Shown here piece after piece: positions 27,014 through 36,164 of a DNA stretch of 64,000 bases (position 1 is its first letter; the number at the start of each line of letters is the position of its first letter). The position numbers and the translations under genes were made by a program. The notes under the pieces are model-generated. The model had not been told where the DNA came from, searched no databases, and saw only the letters and a program-made list of their open reading frames with translations. This DNA is from Phenylobacterium immobile (ATCC 35973) (GTDB lineage: Bacteria > Pseudomonadota > Alphaproteobacteria > Caulobacterales > Caulobacteraceae): contig NZ_CVJQ01000001.1 in assembly GCF_001375595.1 (NCBI RefSeq), positions 2,135,001 through 2,199,000 of the forward strand. Direction: 5' to 3'.

Positions 27014-27382
27014 ATGATGTGGGAAATAGAATTCCACACGGCCTTCGAGCTGGAGTACGTCGCCTTCGAGCCTGTTGTACAGGACGCATTGCTGGCCGTG
27101 GCCAAGCTGCTGAGGGACTTTGGCCCACAGCTTGCGCGCCCGCACTGCGATACGCTCAAGGGCTCGCGATACTCCAACATGAAGGAGTTGCGGTTCGAGG
27201 CGCTGGATGGCGAATGGCGAGCAGCCTTCGCCTTCGACCCTCAGCGGCGAGCGATAGTTTTGGTGGCTGGCGACAAGTCGGGAGGGAGCCAGAAGCGCTT
27301 CTATGACCGCCTCATCGCAAAAGCGGATCTCCGGTTTTCCGACCATCTGGAAAGCCTGAAATCCGCAAAGAAGGGAAAGTGA
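27014..27382 (+). CDS. higB: RelE/HigB-family toxin
   Basis: A 122-residue protein of the RelE/ParE superfamily, Gp49/HigB-like branch: WEIEFHTAFELEYVAF at the N-terminus, LGGSRYSNMKELRF-type central strands (DTLKGSRYSNMKELRFEAL) and WRAAFAFDPQRRAIVLVAGDKSG. Such toxins cleave ribosome-bound mRNA. The toxin-first order and 1-base gap to the antitoxin are typical of HigBA. The start is ATG 27014 or 27017, both after GGAGG. It would stabilise the ICE by post-segregational killing. Confidence 0.88.
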   Translation: MMWEIEFHTAFELEYVAFEPVVQDALLAVAKLLRDFGPQLARPHCDTLKGSRYSNMKELRFEALDGEWRAAFAFDPQRRAIVLVAGDKSGGSQKRFYDRLIAKADLRFSDHLESLKSAKKGK

Positions 27383-27383
27383 A

Positions 27384-27767
27384 ATGGGCCGGACCCTGAA
27401 CGAGATCATCGCCGACCTGCCGCCCGAGCGACAGGCAGCCGTCGAAGCACGCTATCAGGAACTTAAGCAAGAGGTCGAAGGCCTGCGCGAATTGCGCCAG
27501 ATCGCGGGCAAGGCGCAGGCGGACATCGCCACGGCTTTGCACATCAAACAGCCGTCGGTGTCCAAGATCGAGAAGCAGGCGGACATGTATCTTTCGACCC
27601 TGCGCAGCTATGTCGAGGCGATCGGCGGAAAGCTGGAACTCGTTGTGAATCTGCCGCAGCGCCCGGCGCTCAAGCTCCAAAATCTCGGCGACATCTCCGC
27701 AGTCGCCGCCGATGTCTTCCCAGCCCCCACCGTCGCCCGGCGGCGCAAGTCCGCAGCCACGCGCTGA
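27384..27767 (+). CDS. higA: XRE-type HigA-like antitoxin
   Basis: A 127-residue protein with an N-terminal helix (LNEIIADLPPERQAAVEARY), a Cro/C1-type helix-turn-helix (QADIATALHIKQPSVSKIEKQADMYL, about 53-78) and a strand-rich segment that usually dimerises. It neutralises the toxin encoded just upstream and represses the operon. It uses ATG 27384 directly after the toxin stop. Confidence 0.9.
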   Translation: MGRTLNEIIADLPPERQAAVEARYQELKQEVEGLRELRQIAGKAQADIATALHIKQPSVSKIEKQADMYLSTLRSYVEAIGGKLELVVNLPQRPALKLQNLGDISAVAADVFPAPTVARRRKSAATR

Positions 27768-27828
27768 AATAGGGAACCTCACCGGACGGTTGCGCCGCTA
27801 AGCACCCCTCACGATTTGAATCTTCCGG

Positions 27829-29595
27829 TCATGCCTGCACCTCATCAGGTTGGCCAGGCAGCGCGACGATATTTTCCGGCCCGAACCAATTTGTTAGCTT
27901 GGCCATCGCATTTGCGTTGAGAAGCTGTGTAAAGAGCAACGCCAAGCGAACCTTCGGTCGCGAGCAAGCGACGTAGAAAAGATTTCGATTATTCTCGAAG
28001 AATTCCAGCTTGTCGGCAGGTGGATCGGCATCGATCCACTCCAGCATCTGCGCAAAATTATACTTGTTCCAACCCCTGCCGACGACCACGAGCACATTCT
28101 CGAACTCGGCGCCCTTCACCCCATGTTTCGTGGCGAACGGCGTATGGCCATCGATGAACCGATCGAGCGCCATGAGCTCCACGTATGCAACCTGCCGCAA
28201 TTTCCGCAACTGAGTGACACGCCGCGACTCTCCCTCGACAGGGTCAGGCCCCGCGTCCGCCAGTTTCTTCTCACGCTCCTCGACCGCATCTGGCAGCCGC
28301 ATGTGCGGCTGCGCAGCGATGAAATCGATCACCTCGCCGATCGATCCGGAGAGCCGTAGCGCGATCAACGCCGCCATCGCATCAGCCCACGCGACCTTGT
28401 CCAGGTGCTTGCGAATGCGCGGCATGCCTGTGCCGAAGCACTCGAACATATCGCCGTAACGCTGCGCTTCGAACGCCGCGCAGGCCGGTTCGAGTTGGTC
28501 GGTCAGGAACTTGATATGAGGATCATCTTTCTTCAGCCATGGGTCGTTGAACTGACCGTAGATCGGCGGAATGCTCGCGTAACCCTGTTCGCGAGCCAGC
28601 ACGCTATGGCTGAGCATCAGTATCTTGGTCTTCCCGACCGCGAAATCCCAGCCTTCGCCGCCGAGCCGTACCTTGATGTGATTGAAATATGCTCTGGCCG
28701 CATCGGCACTGGTGTCGCCGGTCCAATGACCGCCGCCCTGTCCAGTACGCCTCACGCCCGGCCAGGCATTGGTGTGGAAGACGCGCGCTTCGCCAGGCGC
28801 GTCAGGGTCGCTCACCATCTGCGGCAGATCGGGGCGCATACGGTTTAGCATCTGCACGATCGGGTCCGCCGATCGGAAGTTGGCGTTCTTGTCGATCACC
28901 GCAAGCGCGGCGTGCTCAACCGAGCCGCACCCATCGCCATAGATCTTCTGCCAATGGTCGCCGAAAAGCCCGATCAATGGGCCTTCGCCATGATCGAGAA
29001 ACCAGGCCTTAAGCGCATCGACAAACGCTGCGTCAGTGTCCTGGTATTCGTCGATCAGCAGCACCGGATAGCGTGCGGTCAACACCGCGCGAAACTTGGG
29101 CAGCGCCATCGCATGAATCATCAACGCCAGCACATCCTCATGCCGGATCGTGACCTGCTGCTCCCCGACACTGGGATAGCCAAGCTCATAATGCACCCGC
29201 CGAGCACCAATGCCGCCAACGGGCTCCAGCCTCTCCGCCCAACCGGGCAATTCGGGCACGAGCGCACGCAGCGTCGTCTGGAAATCCTGCAGGATCGACC
29301 AGCAAAAGCCATGGACGGTCTCAGGCCGCACCGCCGGATGAGCTTCGATACGCGAGATTATCTCGTCCTTGGCGACGTTAGTGTATGTGATGCAGCCAAC
29401 CTGCTGGCGCTGGCGAAGTAGCTCTGTGCCGCGCCGGTCGATGAGACGACGAAGCGCCTTGTCGAGCGAATAGGTTTTGCCCGCTCCGGCGCCTGCTTCC
29501 AGACGAAAGCTTTTCCCTTCGTCGAGGCATGCGAACATCCGTTCAAGCGCGACGCGGCCGGCGGCGTCGGCGGGACTTTCGGCGCCATCAGCCAT
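27829..29595 (-). CDS. gajB: UvrD-like helicase, Gabija GajB-type
   Basis: A 588-residue superfamily 1 helicase. Walker A is AGAGAGKT (34-41), motif II is VLLIDEYQDTDAAF (about 190), and the C-terminal motif V region reads GVKGAEFENVLVVVGRG followed by NLFYVACSRPKVRLAL (motif VI). It starts inside the last codons of the OLD-family nuclease gene (8-base overlap). A class 2 OLD nuclease paired with a UvrD-like helicase is the definition of Gabija, in which GajB senses DNA ends and nucleotides and works with GajA. It is longer than the founding GajB (about 494 residues). The DNA is more A/T-rich than its neighbours. Confidence 0.85.
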   Translation of the reverse strand: MADGAESPADAAGRVALERMFACLDEGKSFRLEAGAGAGKTYSLDKALRRLIDRRGTELLRQRQQVGCITYTNVAKDEIISRIEAHPAVRPETVHGFCWSILQDFQTTLRALVPELPGWAERLEPVGGIGARRVHYELGYPSVGEQQVTIRHEDVLALMIHAMALPKFRAVLTARYPVLLIDEYQDTDAAFVDALKAWFLDHGEGPLIGLFGDHWQKIYGDGCGSVEHAALAVIDKNANFRSADPIVQMLNRMRPDLPQMVSDPDAPGEARVFHTNAWPGVRRTGQGGGHWTGDTSADAARAYFNHIKVRLGGEGWDFAVGKTKILMLSHSVLAREQGYASIPPIYGQFNDPWLKKDDPHIKFLTDQLEPACAAFEAQRYGDMFECFGTGMPRIRKHLDKVAWADAMAALIALRLSGSIGEVIDFIAAQPHMRLPDAVEEREKKLADAGPDPVEGESRRVTQLRKLRQVAYVELMALDRFIDGHTPFATKHGVKGAEFENVLVVVGRGWNKYNFAQMLEWIDADPPADKLEFFENNRNLFYVACSRPKVRLALLFTQLLNANAMAKLTNWFGPENIVALPGQPDEVQA

Positions 29596-31663
29596 GTTCG
29601 CCCACCTCAGCGACGTTCACGGCGACGCCAGCTACCCCGGCGAGAATCTCGACAGCAACCGCGGGGGGCGGCTCCAAGGGGGCTGGGTTACCCTGGGCCA
29701 ACCACCGCAAACCCTCCGAAATGTAGCGGGGCACATTCCAGTCCGTGTGTTCGATCGCGTGCTCCAATGCGAACGTCGACTTTTTCTGCTCGGCCGCGTG
29801 CTCGTAGGCGAGTGCGGCGGCATCCCCATCGCCAAGTGGGAAGCGCTCAGGATTTGCAAGAATGAACGCATCTTCAAAGCTACGCGCACACGGCCCGCCG
29901 TCCGCCTCCGGGATCTGATAGGCAAGCCGGCGACTGCCAGCCATCTTGTCGGGCGACGTCTTCGCCAACAATGCAGCCGGCGACACTGCATTTCCGAACC
30001 AGGCCTTGATGCAGCCGTTGCTGGTGAACTGACCGTCCGCGACAGGAACCGCCACGTGCTTCCCTTTGTCATTCGGCTTCACGGCGTCGATGTCGGTGAT
30101 GATCAGCGCGCGCAACTCAAGGAAGGCGAGAAGATCGAAAAACCGGTGCGCGTAAGCGCCACCAACCTCCATCACCGTCAGATATTGGCTACCGAGCTGT
30201 GGCTCGCCAGCGGCCGCAGCATCAGTCTTCCGGATCATCGCGGGGAGCAAGAGCCGCTCCGACGTGCCTTCGATGAGCACGGCCTTGTCAGCGAAGAATA
30301 GGTCACATCGAGTCAGGGTTAGATATTGGTGCAAGAATTCACGGTCGGGGGCCGGCGCATCGCCCATTCCCTGCCGCAGGTCCTTGATGACCGACCGACG
30401 TAAGCCCTCGCCGTCCGTCACAGACAGGAAATACCGCATGGACTCAAAGCGCGCTTCATTCGCCATGTGCGGAGAATGCGTGGTTACGACGAACTGCACC
30501 GGCCAAGGACGGTTCTCGTTGAGCTGCGCGACGAACGCGCTCGTGATCTGGTCGAGCTGACGAATGAAGACCTCTTGCATCTGCGGATGCAGATGGGCCT
30601 CAGGCTCCTCGATAAAGACCAAATGCACGCCGGCAGCCGCCGGACTTGCCTGATATTCGCGAAAGAAACGGAGCAGCTGAAGCAGCATGTAGACGAGGTT
30701 GCGTACGCCGAGCCCGTTGTAGGTCTCGGGCAAAGTGACGCCGTTCACGCCAACATAGCGGACCTTGGTATGGTCGTTCAGGAGCTTGTCGACATCGAAG
30801 CTCGTTTCGGTGACGAGCCCGGGATCGGCCAAGCCTGGATAGCCGAACAGATCGAAGGTGGGCAGCAAGGAGGTAAGCTTCGCATTGAAGCCGACATGCA
30901 GGTCTCCCTGGATCTGTTCCACCGCCGCCTTCAGCTGCTCGGCCGTCGTTCGCTTTTCCGGGTCGAGCGGATCGGTCAACGCCGACTGAAACAGCACTTC
31001 AACGACTTTGCCGAGCACATCGCGTTCGCGATGGGTGTCATCATCCAGTCCGCGCTGCGCGTTGATGAAGCCCCCGTGGACCAGGGCGGTGAGCGTCTTC
31101 GGTTCCAAGGCCTTGCGATTGGTCGGGTCATTGGGATCGACCGCCTCGAGCGACGACGCATAAGCCGCCGGCAATCGGCTACCGAGTGCGCGAAACAGGG
31201 CGATGCGGTCGGCAGCCACGTCCTCGCCTGGCGCGACGATGCCGGCGAACAGCGTCTCGGCTGCCGTCGCTCGTGGACCAAAGGTGAGAACCAGCCGCGC
31301 TTCTGAACAGTCTGGATTGAGATCGATGATGCAGTCGCTGAGCGGCCCAAGATCCGGCGCATCGACCTCGTAGGCAATGTCGAGCGTGATCGTGATCGAC
31401 GGGAGGTGGCCGCGGACATCGGATGACTCGGCACCGGCCCGGAAAGCATCGAACGCGGTCCAAAAGCACTCATGACAGCCGAGGGAGAAATCCTCCAGCT
31501 TGAACGCCAGCGTCCGTTCGGAGAGGAGCCGCCGAAACAGCTCGGCGATCGAGGTCTTGCCACTGTTATTGCGGCCGACGATGACCGTGGTCCGCTCCTC
31601 TAGTCCTATCGCGACCTTTCTCAGGAGCCGGAAATTTTCGATCTCCACATGCTTGATTCGCAT
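29588..31663 (-). CDS. gajA: OLD-family AAA/TOPRIM nuclease, Gabija GajA-type
   Basis: A 691-residue protein. The N-terminal ABC-type ATPase has Walker A GRNNSGKT (30-37) and signature/Walker B VFIEEPEAHLHPQMQEVF, then a switch His in THSPHMANEA. A C-terminal TOPRIM domain has LIEGTSE (Glu465) and ITDIDA (Asp524, Asp526), the metal-binding nuclease residues. This is a class 2 OLD nuclease, followed immediately by a UvrD-like helicase: a Gabija module that degrades phage DNA when nucleotide levels fall. ATG 31663 (MRIKHVEIENFRLL) is preferred over 31687 because GAGGGG precedes it. It is about 110 residues longer than the founding GajA. Confidence 0.87.
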   Translation of the reverse strand: MRIKHVEIENFRLLRKVAIGLEERTTVIVGRNNSGKTSIAELFRRLLSERTLAFKLEDFSLGCHECFWTAFDAFRAGAESSDVRGHLPSITITLDIAYEVDAPDLGPLSDCIIDLNPDCSEARLVLTFGPRATAAETLFAGIVAPGEDVAADRIALFRALGSRLPAAYASSLEAVDPNDPTNRKALEPKTLTALVHGGFINAQRGLDDDTHRERDVLGKVVEVLFQSALTDPLDPEKRTTAEQLKAAVEQIQGDLHVGFNAKLTSLLPTFDLFGYPGLADPGLVTETSFDVDKLLNDHTKVRYVGVNGVTLPETYNGLGVRNLVYMLLQLLRFFREYQASPAAAGVHLVFIEEPEAHLHPQMQEVFIRQLDQITSAFVAQLNENRPWPVQFVVTTHSPHMANEARFESMRYFLSVTDGEGLRRSVIKDLRQGMGDAPAPDREFLHQYLTLTRCDLFFADKAVLIEGTSERLLLPAMIRKTDAAAAGEPQLGSQYLTVMEVGGAYAHRFFDLLAFLELRALIITDIDAVKPNDKGKHVAVPVADGQFTSNGCIKAWFGNAVSPAALLAKTSPDKMAGSRRLAYQIPEADGGPCARSFEDAFILANPERFPLGDGDAAALAYEHAAEQKKSTFALEHAIEHTDWNVPRYISEGLRWLAQGNPAPLEPPPAVAVEILAGVAGVAVNVAEVGEHG

Positions 31664-31857
31664 TCGCTTCCGCCCCTCACCCGCCAATGCCCATTCACTG
31701 GACTATTTTGGTCCTAATAACTTTATTCTATTTCGGCGTTTCTCGAAATTGTTCATTCGATTCTTGATACTCGTTCCGCAAGCCCGCTTAGGACGCGCTA
31801 GCGTCCACACTTTGCCGAGAGGGGAAAGCCTTGTATGGGGAATTCCTTGTCAAGGCC

Positions 31858-31878
31858 CGCCGGACAGACGTTCGATCT
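31858..31878 (+). repeat. 21-bp direct repeat, copy 1 (left of nhaA)
   Basis: This matches 33235-33255 at 20 of 21 positions (core ACGTTCGATCT) in the same orientation. The two copies bracket nhaA at 24 and 122 bases from its ends. See copy 2. Confidence 0.6.
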
Positions 31879-31901
31879 ATGTGGTGTCGGCTTCAGCGAG
31901 C

Positions 31902-33113
31902 TCAAAGCGGCCGATCGACAGCTGCCACGGCGCCTGGGCCGCTCTTAGGCGGCTCGCGCTTAGCCACGCTGAGTAAGGCCGCGCCGCACAGAGCGGAGAT
32001 TAGGGATCCGACCAGCACGCCGACCTTCACCTCATCTTGCAGGGCCGGGTCCGGGAAGGCGAGCAGGCCGATGAAGAGGCTCATGGTGAAACCGATGCCG
32101 CAAAGCAGCGCTACGCCATAGAGTTGCGGCCAGGAGGCGGCGACGGGAAGGTTGGCCAATCTGAGCTTGATCGCCAGGGCTGCGGCGCCGAAGACGCCCA
32201 CCTGTTTGCCGATGAAGAGGCCTAGCGCCACGCCCAGGGTGACGGGCTCGAGCAGAACGCTGGCGCTCATGCCGGCGAACGAGACGCCGGCGTTGGCGAA
32301 ACCGAACACCGGCACGATCAGGAAGGCGACCCACGGGCTCAAGCCATGCTCCAGGCGGTGCAGCGGCGAGGTCATGTCGTCGGGCGCAGCCTTGGAGCGG
32401 CGCAGGGGGATGGTCAGCGCTAGGACGACGCCAGCGACGGTGGCGTGGACTCCGGAGAGCAACACCAGCCACCACAGAGCCGCGCCGAGCACCAGATAGG
32501 GTGCGAGCCGAGCTATCTTCAATCGGTTGAGGCCGATCAGCAGCAGGGTAGCGACGCCAGCCCCACCCAGCGCCGCGAGGTTGAGCTCCGCCGTGTAGAA
32601 GACGGCGATCACCAGCACCGCCCCCAAGTCATCGACGATGGCCAAGGTGGCGAGGAATACCTTCAGGCTGGTGGGAACCCGCGAGCCCAGCAGGGACAGT
32701 ACGCCCAGCGCGAAGGCGATGTCGGTGGCCGTAGGTATGGCCCACCCACGCAGGGTTTCGGCATTCGCTGCATTGACGGCGGCATAGATCAGCCCAGGAA
32801 CGACCACACCGCCCGCCGCGGCGATCCCGGGGAGCGCGCGGTTGGCCCAGGTGGAGAGTTGGCCGTCCAGGAACTCGCGTTTGATCTCCAGGCCGACGAA
32901 CAGAAAGAACAGGGCCATCAGCCCGTCGTTGATCCAGTGCAACACGTCGAGCCCGCCCAAGGGGGCGTGGAGAATCTGGAAGTAGCTTCCCGCCAGCGGC
33001 GAGTTGGCTACGAAGAGGGCCAGCGCCGCTGCGCCCATGAGGAGAATTCCGCCGGCGGCCTCGCTATCGAGGAATTCGCGGAGGACAGACGTGCGACGAA
33101 TGGGCGGGCGCAT
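31902..33113 (-). CDS. nhaA: Na+/H+ antiporter NhaA
   Basis: A 403-residue inner-membrane antiporter with about 12 transmembrane segments. The ion-binding aspartates Asp161-Asp162 lie in [14 protein letters not shown], and the N-terminal signatures [20 protein letters not shown] and [17 protein letters not shown] are fully conserved. It exports Na+ or Li+ for protons and helps at alkaline pH or high salt. It lies within the ICE between the Gabija pair and an IS110 element, flanked by 21-bp direct repeats, so it is probably an acquired passenger. Confidence 0.95.
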   Translation of the reverse strand: MRPPIRRTSVLREFLDSEAAGGILLMGAAALALFVANSPLAGSYFQILHAPLGGLDVLHWINDGLMALFFLFVGLEIKREFLDGQLSTWANRALPGIAAAGGVVVPGLIYAAVNAANAETLRGWAIPTATDIAFALGVLSLLGSRVPTSLKVFLATLAIVDDLGAVLVIAVFYTAELNLAALGGAGVATLLLIGLNRLKIARLAPYLVLGAALWWLVLLSGVHATVAGVVLALTIPLRRSKAAPDDMTSPLHRLEHGLSPWVAFLIVPVFGFANAGVSFAGMSASVLLEPVTLGVALGLFIGKQVGVFGAAALAIKLRLANLPVAASWPQLYGVALLCGIGFTMSLFIGLLAFPDPALQDEVKVGVLVGSLISALCGAALLSVAKREPPKSGPGAVAAVDRPL

Positions 33114-33234
33114 GGCGTGGCTCTCCGCGCTGGCGGCCCGACCAACGTGAAACCTGACCGGCCGTTGTGGCCGAGCACCCTCGGTCGGCTATGACATCAG
33201 AAGGCCTCGCTCATCAACCGTGGTCGGTAAGCTT

Positions 33235-33255
33235 CGCCGGACATACGTTCGATCT
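33235..33255 (+). repeat. 21-bp direct repeat, copy 2 (right of nhaA)
   Basis: Second copy of the 31858-31878 repeat with one mismatch (T for G at position 10). Sequences outside the 21 bases do not match, so the repeat ends are sharp. It may be a scar of the event that brought in nhaA. Confidence 0.6.
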
Positions 33256-33503
33256 TGATCCGAGGGGAGCTCGCTGTCGGGCGCGATAGTCGCACCGCAA
33301 CCTTGTATTCGGTTGGCCCTTGGGGCCTGGACCATGAAGCAGCCATTCGCTTCAAGTGCGAGTCTCCGAGGCGGCGGGCACATTCTTCCCTCGGCGTATT
33401 GGCCACGGCGTTCCTCGTGTCACCGCCACCTCGGATCTGATCGACGACGTGCGCGCCTGCGATCGCCGTCAAACTCTGTCGTTCCTGCGGGTCAGCGCCG
33501 CTC

Positions 33504-34661
33504 TCATGCCGCGCGCAGGACCAGGCCGTCGGGTACGGCGCCGGTTGTCACCAGCCGCCAAAACGCGATCAGCAGCTTGCGGGCCAGGGCGACGATCATC
33601 TTCTTTCGCCCAGTTGGCGCCGCTTCGGTTCGGAAGCGGTACCAAGCGGCCAGGCCACTGCCCTTCTGGAACATCAGGAGACGCCAGGCCAACTGGATTA
33701 GGCCGCGGCGCACACGGGCGTTGCCGGACTTGGCCAAGCCCTTCTCTCGTCGCCGGGACCCGCTCTCATCGGGCGAGCCGGTCAGGCCGGCGTAGCGGGC
33801 TACGGCCCGGCGATCCCGCAGCGGCCGCGAAAGGACCTCCTGGACCAGCATGTCGGCGGTTTCCAGGCCGACGCCGACAACCCGAGCGAGCAGCACGACC
33901 ATCGCATTGGACCGTGAGTGCGGCGCCGTCTGCAGGCGAGCTAGCCGGTCGCGTTCGATGGCCTCGATCTGCTCACGCACCACGCTCAGGCGGGCCAGAT
34001 CGCGTCGGATTTCGTCCAGGGTGTTGGGCGGCAGGGCTGTACCCTCCGGCGTGACTAGTGTCTCGAGCTGCTTGGCCGCCCGGCGCAGCGCCGGGTTGAA
34101 GCCGCGCACACCGAGCCGAAGCAGGCCCGACTTTACGCTGTTGATGATCCGGGTCCGCTCACCGACCAGGCTCTCGCGCTCGCGGCTCGGCCGCTTGGCG
34201 TCCTCCTCTTCGGGGCTGGGGATGGCGACCATGCTGCAGTGGCCGCGCTCGCCGCGCAGCCAGCCGAAAAACACACGCATCAGCATGGCCGAGTCTAGCC
34301 GGTCGGTCTTGGAGCGGCGATGCTCACGCGACACTGCCACGCTGGTCGGATGGATGACGTGGGTCTCGCAGCCACGGGCCTGCAACCACCTCGCCAACCA
34401 GAAGCCATCGCGGCCGGCCTCGTAAGCGACGATCATCCGGCTGATCGGCCGGCCGGCGGTCTCCGCCTCGACCCGCCAGCGCGTCAGTAGCTGCTCCAGC
34501 GCCGCCGGATCGGGGTCCAGCTTCTTCAGAGGTCGCCGCGCGACCCCAGGCAGCGTGCCGGCGACCAGCCAGCTTGCGTTACTCAATTCGATCACCGCGA
34601 CCACTGCTGACTCTTGGTCAAAGGCCACAAGGGAACGGCTCAGATCATCTACCGGCTTCAT
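33504..34661 (-). CDS. IS110-family transposase (DEDD recombinase)
   Basis: A transposase of about 385 residues. The N-terminal RuvC-like DEDD domain shows FDQES (Asp), VAYEAGRDGFWLARWL (Glu) and SKTDRLDSAML (two Asp). The C-terminal Transposase_20 region has RYAGLTGSPDESGSRRREKG and GNARVRRGLIQLAWRLL, with the active-site Ser usual for the family. ATG 34661 (MKPVDDLSRSLVAFD) is preferred over 34703. The frame is intact, so the IS may be active. Confidence 0.92.
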   Translation of the reverse strand: MKPVDDLSRSLVAFDQESAVVAVIELSNASWLVAGTLPGVARRPLKKLDPDPAALEQLLTRWRVEAETAGRPISRMIVAYEAGRDGFWLARWLQARGCETHVIHPTSVAVSREHRRSKTDRLDSAMLMRVFFGWLRGERGHCSMVAIPSPEEEDAKRPSRERESLVGERTRIINSVKSGLLRLGVRGFNPALRRAAKQLETLVTPEGTALPPNTLDEIRRDLARLSVVREQIEAIERDRLARLQTAPHSRSNAMVVLLARVVGVGLETADMLVQEVLSRPLRDRRAVARYAGLTGSPDESGSRRREKGLAKSGNARVRRGLIQLAWRLLMFQKGSGLAAWYRFRTEAAPTGRKKMIVALARKLLIAFWRLVTTGAVPDGLVLRAA

Positions 34662-34703
34662 CGGGGCGTCTCCGTGAGGTGGAAGAAGCGACGATGCTCT
34701 CAA

Positions 34704-34790
34704 ATCTTCAGCACCGGCCCCATAGCTTCTTCCCCTGCGCCCGAGTCTTGCGTCTCGGTCGACCCCTTCTGCGGGAGGCCCCGCAACGCC
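34704..34790 (-). ncRNA. Candidate IS110 bridge RNA region
   Basis: The non-coding stretch upstream of the transposase contains two hairpins: TGCGGG/CCCGCA (34770-34775 with 34780-34785) and CCGAG/CTCGG (34741-34745 with 34754-34758, eight-base loop). IS110-group elements encode a structured bridge RNA here that base-pairs with target and donor DNA. The position and structures fit, but the pairing loops were not verified and the region is shorter than in characterised elements. Confidence 0.4.
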
Positions 34791-34795
34791 CCTAA

Positions 34796-34880
34796 TAGAG
34801 GAAGAGGACGGACCGGCTTTGCCGTGACGGGTTGAGGGCTGGAGAAGAGGTCTCCGGCGCCCGTCATGGAGATTGGTCCC
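34796..34880 (+). promoter_or_regulatory. Structured 5' leader, copy B, before the DUF932 gene
   Basis: It starts TAGAGGAAGAGGACGG, then a small hairpin CGGC-TTT-GCCG, then an outer stem GACGGG/CCCGTC enclosing an inner stem GGAGA/TCTCC with loop AGAGG. The ribosome binding site GGAGA begins two bases after the outer stem. The homologous leader before the parB-like gene (36165-36249) keeps the same order and the same AGAGG loop with different stem bases, which points to a conserved RNA structure. Confidence 0.6.
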
Positions 34881-36076
34881 ATGACCCAGGTTTCAGTTCT
34901 CGAGGCCCGCCGCGATACCAGCGGCGGCTACAAAGTGGATGTCGGCCGCGGCGAGCGCATCGGCCGCGTCTCGTCGGAATGGTTCTCGCGCCCGGCCGAT
35001 GAGCGATATCTGTCGCTGTCCGAGCTAGCGCGGTCCGTCCGTGATCGCGCCGATCGCAGCCGGACCCGCATGGTGGAAAGCGCGCTCATCCATGTCGAGG
35101 CGAACCGTAGCGACCCGGAACGGCTGGCGTTGATCCTGCCAGGCACGGATACGCCCATCGCCCCGACCCATTGGAGCTTCGGCCAACTCGCGAGCCTGGT
35201 CGGCGCGCCGGCAGCCTATCTGCGCCAGCTTCCCGCGCCGCTCGCCGCGATCAACCTGCAATATGGCCTGACGTCCAGTCGGGCGGAGCAGATCAAGACG
35301 CTGGAAACCGATAACGGCCGTGTCGAACTGCGCGCCGTCACCGGCCCGGACTACGGCCGCATCTACGATCACGAACTGGTCGAGGCCGTGCAACGCATCG
35401 CCGGCAACGGCACGGGTGATACACGTTGGAAAGTGCCCGGAGTGCTCGACTGGTCGACGGGCATCTACAATCCGCGCGTCGACATCACCAAGGACACCAC
35501 GACGCTCTATGCCTCCGATCGCGACGTCTTCCTCTTCCTGGTCGACGATCTGATCCGATCGAGGCCGGCCGACTCCCGGACGGCTCGCCGGATCTCTACT
35601 TCCGGGGCTTCTATTGCTGGAACTCCGAGGTCGGCGCCAAGACGCTTGGCATGGCGAGCTTCTATCTGCGCGCGGTTTGCCAGAATCGAAATCTCTGGGG
35701 CGTGGAGGATTTCGAGGAGATCACCATCCGCCATTCCAAGTATGCCGCCAACCGCTTCGCTCATGAGGCGGCGCCGGCGCTGCTGAACTTCGCCAATTCC
35801 TCACCGCTGCCTTTCGTCAACGGCATCAAGGCGGCGCGCGAGCGGATCGTGGCGCGCAGCGACGAGGATCGCAGCGACTTCCTGCGCCGTCGCGGCTTCT
35901 CCAAAGCCGAAGCCGGCAAGATCATCGACACGGTGTTGGCCGAGGAAGGCCGTCCGCCGGAGAGCATCTTCGATTTCGTTCAGGGCATCACCGCCGTCGC
36001 GCGCGACAAGCCGCATCAGGACACCCGCCTCGACATGGAGGCCAAGGCGAAGAAGCTGCTCGAGCGAGCCGCCTGA
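34881..36076 (+). pseudogene. DUF932 family gene with a frameshift
   Basis: The first frame (MTQVSVLEARRDTSGG to VFLFLVDDL) and a second frame (PIEAGRLPDGSPDLYFRGFYCWNSEVG to KKLLERAA) together make one DUF932 protein of about 398 residues. The switch lies at 35551-35555: CTGATCCG, where an extra A would restore LNPIEAG. DUF932 proteins are common on plasmids and ICEs (phage/plasmid-like protein) with unknown function. One missing base is either a true mutation or an assembly error. The start ATG 34881 follows GGAGA by eight bases. The intact leader suggests recent damage. Confidence 0.8.
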
Positions 36077-36080
36077 CAGT

Positions 36081-36122
36081 CGCAAAGCCGGAGATGCGGT
36101 TTTCCGTGTCTCCGGCTTTGCG
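36081..36122 (+). terminator. Hairpin after the DUF932 gene
   Basis: CGCAAAGCCGGAGA pairs with TCTCCGGCTTTGCG around a 14-base loop, directly after the stop codon. There is no T-run, so it may be a stability hairpin rather than a strong terminator. Confidence 0.5.
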
Positions 36123-36164
36123 CTTCCGCGTGTCCCCAATTCCGTTCCGCGGCGCTGCCCCCTT

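Larger units (their letters stand above)
33260..34790 (-). mobile_element. IS110-family insertion sequence (ends approximate)
   Basis: The element contains the DEDD transposase and non-coding flanks. The right boundary is set near 34,790 because from there the sequence matches the 5' leader that also precedes the parB-like gene, so it belongs to the ICE backbone. The left boundary is uncertain: the 33260-33503 stretch has no gene and probably includes the IS terminal region. IS110 elements lack long terminal inverted repeats, and none is seen. Confidence 0.6.
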
